From NCBI GenBank assembly GCA_016710115.1, contig JADJLN010000016.1:1-6568 (forward strand): a DNA stretch of 6,568 nucleotides, read 5' to 3'. Origin of the DNA: Saprospiraceae bacterium (GTDB lineage Bacteria; Bacteroidota; Bacteroidia; Chitinophagales; Saprospiraceae). Under the pieces are notes generated by a model. That model saw only the letters and a program-made list of their open reading frames with translations, had not been told where the DNA came from and searched no databases. Positions 1 through 6,568 of the stretch are shown here, in pieces. Made by a program: the position numbers and the translations under genes. Each line of letters opens with the position of its first letter. The first letter of the stretch is position 1.

Positions 1-1
1 T

Positions 2-610
2 TCAGATTTTGCCATCTACTACCCATTCCTGGGATACCAATTCGATCTACTCCAACAATTTCTGTTCTCTTCCAATGCCCTTGTCGCCAATCAGATTGCG
101 GCCCGTGGAATGATCATCACTACTTTTGATGTATTACGCCGACAGCTATCGGATCACGAACTGTTCTCCCTGCCAACGCCCATGACATCCGTAATGAGGC
201 ACAAACGTCCCCGCCCGCGCGCGTGATAAATCGATATGATCATGCTAAAAAGGCATTGTTGAATGGAGAAACAGGAATCGATGGCCAGGCATTGTTGAAA
301 ACCATCCACTTTCTGACTGAATCCGAACGGGTCGATACCACTATCGACAATATTACCAAAGCCTATCTTTCCGATCCAGCCGATTATTATCAGGTCAAAC
401 CTCTGATTGAGGAGCCCTGACATCACTGGTAGGGGCTCGGATTCTCATGCAGGCCAATTTGAACTACAAGATTACCACCGATCTTGAACGAAAACTGCTG
501 GATGAAAAAAACGGATACACGGTTGATACCTACATCAAGAAAAGGGATCTGGTTATTGAATACTTGAAAAAAGATTCAGAAATCTGGCACTTCGAAGCGT
601 ACTGTTAGAT
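2..610 (+). other. brxC: BrxC central region, post-ATPase segment
   Basis: Three reading segments join here: 2-168 in frame 2, about 169-414 in frame 1 (its terminal TGA at 418-420 is an artefact of the shift) and about 417-605 in frame 0, which runs into TAG at 606-608. Joined, they give a continuous BrxC segment: FDVLRRQLSDHELFS, then PANAHDIRNEAQTSPPARV, then a block around DTTIDNITKAYLSDPADYY and ILMQANLNYKITTDLERKLL. The first shift is repaired by one extra C in the CCC run at 168-170. The codons after each join continue the same family sequence, so I treat the small frames as one gene and not as separate small proteins. Confidence 0.75.
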
Positions 611-1279
611 GGTATCCCTTACACCTTTCACATCACGACAGACTCTGGAGAAGATATCCATTCACCCAATGACAAACATTTGCGTCTGACCATTGTCAAT
701 CCATATGACATTACAGGTGATCGCGAAGGCTTTATCGAAACCAGAAAGTTTGACACACAATCGGAAAAACACCATGCCTGTCTGATCCCGGAGAACACGA
801 CGTTTCATCGAATGGACGGTCTGCTTACCGAGATCCGACAATTCTTATATGTGGAAGACAAATATGCGACAGACCAGGATCCAGATACACGGCATATTCT
901 TCGGGAATTCAAAACCATCAGGGAAGAGAAACAGAGAGAATTGGCCTCCATCATCCGAACTGCCTGCGGACAGAGGATCTCCTGATCTATCTATTTGACG
1001 AACACCGGCTGACACCAGACAGCTTCCGGGTGAAGTGGTCGAATTTCAAAAAAGCAGATCCGGAACGTGTATACCAAACGGCTTTCTTCCCAACTGGCAG
1101 AGGATGTAGGTATGCGCCTGTTGAAGGAACCAGACAATGCCAAACTGCACCGGTTTCTTCAGGATCGCGAATTCGCCTTTTTTGACAAGGGTGGCAACTT
1201 CATCGGGGAGGGCCTCAAAGTGGTGGAGGAGATGATCGATCGGATCGGGCATACCTTCGAAGTTGGCAAGACGCTTTAG
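602..1279 (+). other. brxC: BrxC middle segments in three frames
   Basis: From 602 the protein continues in frame 2 (LLDGIPYTFHITTDSGED, then LRLTIVNPYDITGDREG and the helical REFKTIREEKQRELASIIR), crosses to frame 1 near 975-982 (LLIYLFDEHRLTPDSFRVKW), then to frame 2 in the A-rich run near 1045-1055 (NVYTKRLSSQLAEDVGMRLL ... FIGEGLKVVEEMIDRIGHTF), ending at an out-of-frame TAG at 1277-1279. Each segment continues the previous one without loss of protein sequence. No independent start codon with a convincing ribosome binding site precedes any of these segments, which argues against separate genes. Confidence 0.68.
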
Positions 1280-2160
1280 AGCAGGATCTCGGCGGACCAC
1301 CTACCGGATTTGCCTATGGGACAGTTCTCACGACCCTTGCTGTGCTTTTTCGTGCTGGTCGACTGGTGGTCAAGTTCAATGGTCAGGAGTATTTCTCATA
1401 CCGCGATCATGGTGCTAATGATGCTTTTGCCAACAGTCGAAACTTCGCTAAGGCTTCTTTCCGGGCTATGACCAAGAGCCTCAGCCAAGGCTGATAAACA
1501 AACCATCGTTGAAACACTCCGGATCCTCCGGGATCAGGCGGATATCCCTATAAAGGCCGACTGGAATTCAAACGACTTTGAACTTCGCAGATGCTATTCG
1601 TGAACTGGCAGAACGGCTTCGCAATGCTGTGGATACTCTACGGAAGAGTCATGAGGATCTCGACCATCTCTTTCCTGCTGCGGCAGGCTATGAACGTATC
1701 CTGGGGCATACACAGGAAAGACCACCGAGGGAAACCTTGTTGAAAGATCAAGTCGTTTTCTCCGTGAAAGGAGGACTTTATCCAAGCTGCCCGGGTATAG
1801 TTACCATGGAAAATTCATCCGCAAGGATCTTGAAACGCTAAAGACCATGCACCGGTTCGTGAGCGATTGTGTGAGTGAGTTGGGTAGGTCCGGATTATCT
1901 TTCCCGGACATCCCGAAAATAGCAGACCAGTTTTAGTCAATGGTTTAACAGTGGGCCCCAGGAACATTTCCAGAACCTTACTACCGCTGCCCAAAAGGTC
2001 AAGGATGCCTATTATGGTTTAATGAAGGACAAGGCCGAAAAGATGAGCCAACTGTATCAGGCGATCATCGATGACAGTGAGTCATTCCTCTCGGAGCTGC
2101 AGTCATTGCCAGAATTACCTAATCGTGAAACCAAGAGCAAAGTCGACGCCTTGCTGCACT
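1276..2160 (+). other. brxC: BrxC C-terminal half: conserved GFAYGTVLTTL block and helical region
   Basis: Frame 1 from 1276 gives GFAYGTVLTTLAVLFRAGRL, a block I associate with BrxC-type proteins, and runs to a TGA at 1492-1494. Frame 2 continues with ADKQTIVETLRILRDQADIP, frame 0 with AIRELAERLRNAVDTLRKSH, frame 2 again with FLRERRTLSKLPGYSYHGKF to a TAG at 1934-1936, then frame 0 with QWFNSGPQEHFQNLTTAAQK and SESFLSELQSLPELP. The second part is strongly charged and probably mostly alpha-helical. Joins at about 1487, 1704 and 1933 are repaired by changing A, G and T runs by one base. Confidence 0.68.
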
Positions 2161-2161
2161 A

Positions 2162-2479
2162 TGCAGGAACAGGGTTATCCGTGATATCCGGTTGGGCTAT
2201 GACATCCGGTGTGAAATTACCCGTTTCACCGCGGAAATCATCAATGCCTGTGACCTTGCTCCTCAAAAGAAGACAGAAATACTTGTGCTGCGAAACAGCG
2301 TAGTCCGGACAGAAGAATCTGCCCAGAAGCCTGTCGTGGAAAACACTCCGGGTTCTCAAACCTTGCGGCTCTCCCTGCCAGAAAAGCGATTGACCGTCTC
2401 CGGATACCGGGGATGGTTGACCAGCCAATTGCAGGCTGTTGCGGGGCTTGACCCTGATGACCGGATCGAATTGGAATGA
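2162..2479 (+). other. brxC: BrxC C-terminal tail, last readable frame
   Basis: The last 105 codons lie in frame 2 without a break. They contain VIRDIRLGYDIRCEITRFTA, a low-complexity linker rich in E, S and P, and the terminal LTVSGYRGWLTSQLQAVAG followed by DPDDRIELE and TGA. An ending of this shape, a short YRxWLxxQLQA helix and an acidic tail, is typical of BREX ATPases and fixes the 3' end of the gene. The TGA is 22 bases before the pglX start, so translation of the two genes is closely spaced but not overlapping. Confidence 0.72.
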
Positions 2480-2488
2480 CCATTTAAT

Positions 2489-2493
2489 AAGGA
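2489..2493 (+). promoter_or_regulatory. Ribosome binding site of pglX
   Basis: AAGGA lies 8 bases before the ATG at 2502, a normal Shine-Dalgarno spacing. It decides the pglX start: the same frame is open further upstream (a non-ATG start at 2439 is possible), but that would overlap the end of brxC and has no such site. Confidence 0.65.
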
Positions 2494-2501
2494 ACTACCA
2501 G

Positions 2502-2922
2502 ATGAAATTCGCCGACCACGTTGATCATATCCGCACCCTTACCGAGAATGCCTTCGACAAGATGTTCAGCCGGTTGGGGCTTGGCGCCAAACAGGTTATT
2601 GACCGGAACGGTTGCCACCCGAAATGCGGACCAAACGTCAGAAACTTGACCGGCTGATCGAAAGTCATACCAGTGAGACAGGGACTTACGCATCAGCGCG
2701 TGCCAAAGCACTGGACGAATTGACCTTCACCCTGTTCAATCGGTTGGGCAGCTCTGAAGGTGATGGAAGCGCACTATCTGTTTCCGGAAGCGATCACTCG
2801 CCGAACCGAACATGGGGACGGTCCTTCGCGCACAAAGCCCTGGCTGGAGCGGCATCCTGATGGCGGGATCTGGAACTGGACGGCTTGCGTGAGTTCTTCA
2901 AAGAAGAGTTCAACCGTCTGGG
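2502..2922 (+). other. pglX: PglX N-terminal helical region, six frameshifts
   Basis: The segment begins MKFADHVDHIRTLTENAFDK in frame 0. After a lost G near 2606 it reads LPPEMRTKRQKLDRLIESHT in frame 2, then after an extra G near 2747 HYLFPEAITRRTEHGD in frame 0, then RSFAHKA in frame 2 (2820-2838), then WLERHPDG in frame 0, then ELDGLREFFKEEFNRLG in frame 2 from about 2870, and passes to frame 1 near 2923. This is the usual PglX N-terminal helical region before the methyltransferase core. Six shifts in about 320 bases is the densest cluster in the window; each can be repaired at a short G or C run. Confidence 0.75.
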
Positions 2923-3602
2923 GATGAGATCTTGCTCTATCATCGCGATCATCCTTACGCGCTTATACCAGGACCGATCGAATTGAATGGCATCCTTGAC
3001 GCCTTCAATGCCTTGGAAGCCGATCCGGCCGTCGATCCATTGATCTGGCGAAGCGATGACGTCCTGGGATGGCTCTATGAGAGCTACAACAATCCGAAAA
3101 AGAAGGCCCATAAAGACAGTGATTCCAAGACCGAATATGACAAGGTCTCGCTGCAGTCGCAAGTCTATACACCGCGATGGGTAGTTCAGTTTCTGGTCGA
3201 TAACAGCTGGGCAAATTGTACGGAAATGTATCCAGACAGCCCGATCAGAGCCCAGTATCGCATTGCTAATGCCCCGGACAAGCAGATCCGCGATGCGAAA
3301 CCTTTGACTGAGATCCGCCTCATCGATCCGGCCTGCGGTTCGGGCAATTTCCTGCTGTATGCATTCGATCTATTCTACGACCTCTATCTCGATCAGAATG
3401 AATCCTATGGAGGACGTTATGCTCCCGAAAGCATTCCCAGGCTCATCATTGAAAACAACCTTCATGGCATCGATCTCGATGACCGTGCCATCCAGCTGGC
3501 TCTTTTGGAACTGTGGATCAAGCCTCGCCTGCGAAGCTCTAAAGCCACCATCCATCGGTTCAATATTGTGTCTTCAGATTTTTACCTACCCGGTTACGAA
3601 GA
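2923..3602 (+). other. pglX: PglX methyltransferase core, SAM-binding half
   Basis: One clean frame (frame 1) holds the first half of the catalytic domain. It carries DDVLGWLYESYN, the VYTPRWVVQFLVDNS block before the core (3163-3207), motif I DPACGSGNFLLYAF (3325-3366) that binds S-adenosylmethionine, and GIDLDDRAIQLA (3466-3501), the acidic motif II region that contacts the cofactor ribose. The layout is that of Eco57I-type N6-adenine methyltransferases. The frame is lost by a net -1 shift near 3585-3605; beyond it, frame 1 only reads noise to a stop at 3682-3684. Confidence 0.9.
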
Positions 3603-4757
3603 TGCCAGGAGATATTCCACAGCCCTTTACACCCGCTCTCCTCTGAGCAGGAGGAACTGGTACAGGATAGCTGGTCAGACCTGAAGGAAGCCTACCGGTT
3701 CGGTTCCCTTGTCCGGATCGGTGAAAGGCTGGACCGCAAACTGGAAGCCCGGGTAGCCCAGTTCCGAAGACCCCAGATGGACATGTTTGGCGAGAAGGGT
3801 ATTGCCGACCTGGAACAGTTTCGTGACAATTTCTTCGGGGCACTCGAACGGGCGGTGACACAGCATGCAAGCAGTCACGGTACATCCTTTCTGAATGCAA
3901 AAACCCATGATGCAATTACCTTCCTGAAACTGTTGACCACTCAGTACGATGTGGCCACAGCGAACCCGCCCTATACGGATAGTGCCGACTTCGGGCCTAA
4001 GTTGAAGGATTTTATAGAGGAGAATTATAAAAAGCCGTTCAAGTTTCACTCAAACCTTTACGCTGTCTTTATCAAACGTTGTTATGAGTTAGTGAATAAA
4101 AACGGCAAACTGGCACTTATTCATCCATTGACTTTCATGTACATCAAGTCGTTTGAGGATGTGCGTAAATTCATCTTGGAAAAAACACATATCAATATTT
4201 TTGTGGATTATGGCTTGAGCAATCTGTTTGGTGCCATCATGGTTGACCCTGCTTTTTACGTGCTGGAAAAAGGAATTAAGACCAATGAGCAATCACTTTT
4301 TATTTCCTTAGACCAGTACACCCGAACGCCACAGGAAAAATTCAAAAAGGACTTTACTCTTGATGGGCTGAATAATTTTATAGAAGGAAAAGTGGATAAG
4401 CACAACATCCTAATTCCTCAATCCAAGCTCAAAATCATCCAGTCCTGGCCTTTTATTTACTGGATTTCGGATGCGTTTCGGGAGAAGTTTAGAAAAGTTA
4501 CCGTTGAGAAAAAGTTTAATGTAGCAGAAGGTCTGAAAACCGGAAATAATTTCAAATATCTAAGATTTTGGTGGGAGCTATTGGGAGATCTTAATATTGC
4601 TACACTCAATGAGAGTGGGTGGTTCTTATATGCTAAGGGTGGTTCTTATAATAAATATTTTGGGAACCTTTGGTTGCTATTGGATTATAAAAATGATGGC
4701 TATGAATTAGAAAACGACCCTAAGAGCGCAAGGAACAACTCGCAATTTTACTTTTAA
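3603..4757 (+). other. pglX: PglX catalytic NPPY half and first part of target-recognition region
   Basis: Frame 0 is open for 1,155 bases, the longest unbroken stretch of the gene. It includes SSEQEELVQDSWSDLKEAYR, AQFRRPQMDMFGE, the catalytic motif IV in TANPPYTDS (NPPY at 3963-3974), NGKLALIHPLTFMY, FVDYGLSNLFGAIMVDPAFY and the target-recognition entry GLKTGNNFKYLRFWWE, KGGSYNKYFGN and DYKNDGYELEND. NPPY places it in the N6-adenine class. Base composition drops sharply after about 3980 (40% and 37% GC in lines 4561-4620 and 4681-4740). The TAA at 4755-4757 is a frameshift stop, not the gene end. Confidence 0.88.
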
Positions 4758-5276
4758 ATGGAATTTCCTTTACGGGGGCAGGCTCAAAAGGGACAAGTTT
4801 TAGAAAACTTGATATTAATTGCATTTTTGATACTGGTGCAAGGTCTATCTTTCCTAAATCTGGAGAGTATTCTATTGAGTTTTATTAGATTCTTGGAATT
4901 CTAAACTTGGAGGTTACATTGTTGACTGCTTAAACCAGTCAATACAACTGTTGGAGATATCAAAAGAATGCCGTTAATCCTTGAAAAGACAATAGGACAA
5001 TAACGGTTGAAAAAAAAGTTGAAAGAATTCTAAATATTAGAGAATACTTATCGCAATATGATATTCTTGAAAGAAAAAAATTTGTATCGCCTATTGATGA
5101 ATTGTTTCAAAAGCAAGGATTTGCAGATGTAAGAAGTTCAATCAAATACTTTTTCACTTACGAAAACCATCTCCTTACCCAAGTCCTCCTCAACGAAGCC
5201 ATTATCAACGAAAAGATATTTGAAGTCTATGAACTGACACCGGAAGACCGGGCTATGGTACTGGCTAAGGAAGGGG
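4757..5276 (+). other. pglX: PglX target-recognition end and linker, four to five frames
   Basis: After the false stop the protein continues in frame 2 with NGISFTGAGSKGTSFRKLD and FDTGARSIFPKSGEYSIEFY to a TAG at 4886-4888, then frame 1 NSKLGGYIVDCLNQS, frame 0 TTVGDIKRMPLILEKTIG to a TAA at 5001-5003, and frame 2 from 5000 with ITVEKKVERILNIREYLSQY, DELFQKQGFADVRSSIKYFF and VYELTPEDRAMVLAKEG. The NSKL...VGDIKRMP pattern is the typical end of a PglX target-recognition domain. The block is very AT-rich (27% GC in line 5041-5100). The shifts at 4943 and 5000 are repaired by one A in an A run. Confidence 0.8.
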
Positions 5277-5653
5277 GAGAGTTTGGGCAGCCTGCCCGTG
5301 ATGCTTGCTGCCCGTGCCGCCTACCTGCAAGGAGCAACCCTCCCGGGAGTTTCCGCTCGATAATATCCAGGCCTACATCGAGGCACTGCCGGAGCGAGCA
5401 TTTACGGAAGTGGCAAAACAGGCCATTACGGAGGGTTTTCCCCTCGCTGTACCAGAGCAACAACGATTTGGAGGAGTTCTGCATCCGGCACCAGGTGAAC
5501 CCTATCAACGTTTGGTACTGGTTCCGGGAGAGTAACGTTCTACCGCAGCAGAGGGCCAAGGACCTTGCCATGGAGTTCCTCGCCGACCTCATCCGGGAGC
5601 TGTTGCAGGAAGACGAAGACGGCATCATCCCCCTTGTGGAAAATGCCGGGAAG
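5277..5653 (+). other. pglX: PglX C-terminal region, first part
   Basis: Three frames join: frame 0 from 5277 (ESLGSLPVMLAARAAYLQGA, up to about 5343), frame 1 (EFPLDNIQAYIEALPERAFT, to about 5435), then frame 2 (SLYQSNNDLEEFCIRHQVNP and NVWYWFRESNVLPQQRAKDL). EGESLGSLPV followed by a helical WYWFRE segment is characteristic of the PglX C-terminus. Shifts at 5276, 5343 and 5435 are each an extra base in a G or C run. GC content here is high (62% in line 5581-5640), in contrast to the preceding AT-rich block. Confidence 0.78.
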
Positions 5654-6204
5654 AGGTGCTATACCGCCGCATCGAGCGCCGCTTCCAGGAGAAGGGCTTC
5701 AGCACAGCGCAGTTCAGCAGCTTCGATAGCCTGCTCGGCCGTCCGTTGCACGAGTACCTGAACGGCTATTTTTTCAAAGACCTGAGCGACCACCTCAACC
5801 TGTTCATGTACCTGCCCAAGACGCCCTTTATTTGGCACCTTACCAGCGGAGAATACCGGGGTTTCGACTGCTACCTGCTCATCTACAAGTGGAGCAAGGA
5901 CCGCCTCTTCACCTTAAAGTCCGTCTACCTCGAAAAACGGGAGCGGGCCCTGATGAACAAACAAACCGACCTCGCCAACGACGACAGCGCCAAGGCACAA
6001 AACGAAAAAGAACTCATCCGCCACCAGCTGCGAGAACTGAGGGATTTCCGCCAGAAGATAGACGAGCTGCTTGCAGAGGGCTACAACCCCATCCTCGACG
6101 ACGGCGTGGGCAAAAACATTGCCCCGCTGCAAAAGAAGGGGATGCTGGCATATGAGGTACTGAATGCAGGGCAATTGAAAAAGTATCTGGAAGCAGATTG
6201 GTAA
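5654..6204 (+). other. pglX: PglX C-terminal domain, intact frame
   Basis: The last 183 codons are open in frame 1. They read RRIERRFQEKGFSTAQFSSF, then PKTPFIWHLTSGEYRGFDCY, YLEKRERALMNKQ, a charged helical stretch (NEKELIRHQLRELRDFRQKI, likely coiled coil) and the conserved end LDDGVGKNIAPLQKKGML ... LNAGQLKKYLEADW with TAA at 6202-6204. The terminal block is one of the most conserved parts of BREX PglX proteins and fixes the 3' end. Codon choice favours C-ending codons (AAC, GAC, CTC, GCC), unlike the pglZ gene that follows and the middle of pglX. Confidence 0.9.
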
Positions 6205-6225
6205 CCACTGAATAATGACAGGATT

Positions 6226-6568
6226 ATGATCGAACAATGGTTCAGAGAGGATATTGAAGCGGCTTTCAAAAGGTCTGATCGATTCACGATCTGTGACCCA
6301 GAGGGTGTCATGACTTTCCTGCTGGATACCTTGATAAAAGATCATCTGGTATATTCAGCCGCATCAGACGTTGAGGAGCTGGAGATCAAATACCGGGTTG
6401 AAAAAGAACATACCGATCAGAAAGTCATTCTCCATGTACGGCGTGATCGGACACAAATGAAATTTCTACGTGAGTATTTTGAAACTGGGGAACGATTGCA
6501 TGTCCACGGGTTGCCCCGATATGTGCGTGACAAGGTACATCAACACCTTCGGCTTAATCTGCTACTAC
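6226..6568 (+). CDS. pglZ: PglZ-like BREX protein, N-terminal fragment cut by window edge
   Basis: The frame is open from ATG 6226 to the window end (114 codons) with no stop. It begins MIEQWFREDIEAAFKRSDRF, followed by CDPEGVMTFLLDTLIKDHLV, ASDVEELEIKYRVEKEH, KVILHVRRDRTQMKFLREYF and LPRYVRDKVHQHLRLNL. PglZ proteins of BREX combine such an N-terminal region with a downstream alkaline-phosphatase-like domain; the phosphatase residues lie beyond the window, so the call rests on the shape of the N-terminus and on position directly after pglX. The start is 21 bases after the pglX stop. AGGA at 6220-6223 is only two bases from the ATG, too close for a normal ribosome binding site, so coupling to pglX translation is plausible. 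No frameshift is seen. A different BREX protein at this place cannot be wholly excluded. Confidence 0.68.
   Translation, partial: MIEQWFREDIEAAFKRSDRFTICDPEGVMTFLLDTLIKDHLVYSAASDVEELEIKYRVEKEHTDQKVILHVRRDRTQMKFLREYFETGERLHVHGLPRYVRDKVHQHLRLNLLL

Larger units (their letters stand above)
1..2479 (+). pseudogene. brxC: BREX P-loop ATPase BrxC, 5'-truncated by window edge and frameshifted
   Basis: BrxC is the large P-loop ATPase of BREX phage defence, essential for blocking phage DNA replication in studied systems; it acts in the cytoplasm. The window opens inside the gene with YPFLGYQFDLLQQF, a stretch typical of the region after the ATPase core; the Walker A motif must lie upstream, not visible. 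About 826 codons remain of a family length near 1,200. The protein can be followed without a gap to the TGA at 2477-2479, but the frame changes 11 times. Recognisable stretches include SPPARVINRYDHAKKALLNG (about 205-264), GQALLKTIHFLTESE (283-327), the helical ELAERLRNAVDTL (about 1600-1638) and the closing LTVSGYRGWLTSQLQAVAG (about 2390-2446). The downstream pglX starts 22 bases later. Family assignment is fairly sure; whether the frameshifts are biological or sequencing errors is not. Confidence 0.82.
2502..6204 (+). pseudogene. pglX: BREX adenine-specific DNA methyltransferase PglX, full length but frameshifted
   Basis: PglX transfers a methyl group from S-adenosylmethionine to the N6 of adenine in a non-palindromic host site, marking self DNA for BREX. 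The reconstructed protein is about 1,235 residues, the usual size for a BREX type 1-like PglX. In order: a helical N-terminal region (2502-3160), the SAM-binding motif DPACGSGNF (3325-3351), GIDLDD (3466-3483), the catalytic NPPY (3963-3974), a target-recognition region (about 4100-4980) and a helical C-terminal region ending LNAGQLKKYLEADW. It starts at ATG 2502 behind a good ribosome binding site and stops at TAA 6202-6204. Fifteen single-base shifts break the frame, so no intact protein can come from this sequence as written. Catalytic motifs are all intact. pglZ follows after 21 bases. Family assignment is very secure. Confidence 0.9.

Noticed and set aside
207..225. Alternating CCCGCCCGCGCGCG tract as a regulatory or structural element
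   Set aside because: It encodes the conserved SPPARV stretch of BrxC in the corrected frame; the coding explanation suffices.
223..420. Independent 65-residue small protein starting MINRYDHAKK
   Set aside because: The sequence continues a BrxC segment on both sides once one base is restored at each end, and no ribosome binding site precedes it.
2600..2930. Programmed ribosomal frameshifting as an explanation for the frame changes
   Set aside because: There are too many shifts in both directions, without consistent slippery heptamers or visible stem-loops; no known gene uses this many.
3675..4049. 124-codon open frame on the minus strand
   Set aside because: It is antisense to the PglX NPPY region, which is an obvious coding frame; no supporting motif or ribosome binding site.
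3777..4757. A separate second methyltransferase gene starting at 3777
   Set aside because: The frame is open and matches PglX from about 3603, before this ATG, and carries only the NPPY half of the catalytic domain; the SAM motif is in the preceding frame. It is one gene split by a frameshift.
5227..5628. 133-codon open frame on the minus strand starting MMPSSSSCNSSRMRS
   Set aside because: Serine/arginine-rich, low-complexity antisense of the PglX C-terminal region; typical of a shadow frame in GC-rich coding DNA.
5914..6345. 143-codon open frame on the minus strand across the pglX-pglZ junction
   Set aside because: It lies opposite the clean, strongly conserved PglX C-terminus and PglZ N-terminus and has no recognisable protein motif; a shadow frame.

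Overview
The window holds the middle of a BREX (bacteriophage exclusion) defence operon, read entirely on the + strand. It contains the C-terminal two thirds of brxC (P-loop ATPase, cut by the left edge), a complete-length pglX (N6-adenine DNA methyltransferase, about 1,235 codons) and the first 114 codons of a pglZ-like gene (cut by the right edge). The genes are 22 and 21 bases apart, as in one transcript. No RNA gene, insertion sequence, CRISPR array, terminator or promoter was seen, and no stretch over 300 bases lacks a gene.

The main peculiarity is that neither brxC nor pglX is open as written. Following the protein from frame to frame, I count 11 single-base shifts in brxC and 15 in pglX, about 17 net -1 and 9 net +1. 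Between shifts the protein reads as normal, conserved BREX sequence with catalytic motifs intact. Many shifts can be repaired by changing a short homopolymer by one base (GGGG to GGG, TTT to TTTT and so on). This looks more like indel error in the reads or assembly than slow decay, but a very recently disabled locus cannot be excluded from sequence alone. The pglZ fragment and the last 550 bases of pglX read cleanly.

The second peculiarity is base composition within pglX. The catalytic part (to about 3980) is GC-balanced to GC-rich (57% in the sampled line 3301-3360). The specificity region (about 3990-5160) is AT-rich (40%, 37% and 27% GC in sampled lines 4561-4620, 4681-4740 and 5041-5100). 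The C-terminal part (about 5220-6200) is GC-rich (62% and 60% in sampled lines 5581-5640 and 5941-6000). This three-block pattern suits exchange of the target-recognition segment between pglX alleles, or a chimeric assembly.

Working together: in known BREX systems PglX methylates the host's own sites so that self DNA is told from phage DNA, and BrxC and PglZ are needed to block phage DNA replication. The order brxC-pglX-pglZ fits BREX type 1 or 6 best. The genes that would settle the subtype (brxA, brxB, brxL, brxD, helicase) lie outside the window. The host is uncertain; the wording of the PglX C-terminus and PglZ N-terminus reminds me of Bacteroidota, but this is a low-confidence impression. 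I see no previously undescribed system; the points of interest are the broken frames and the mosaic methyltransferase.
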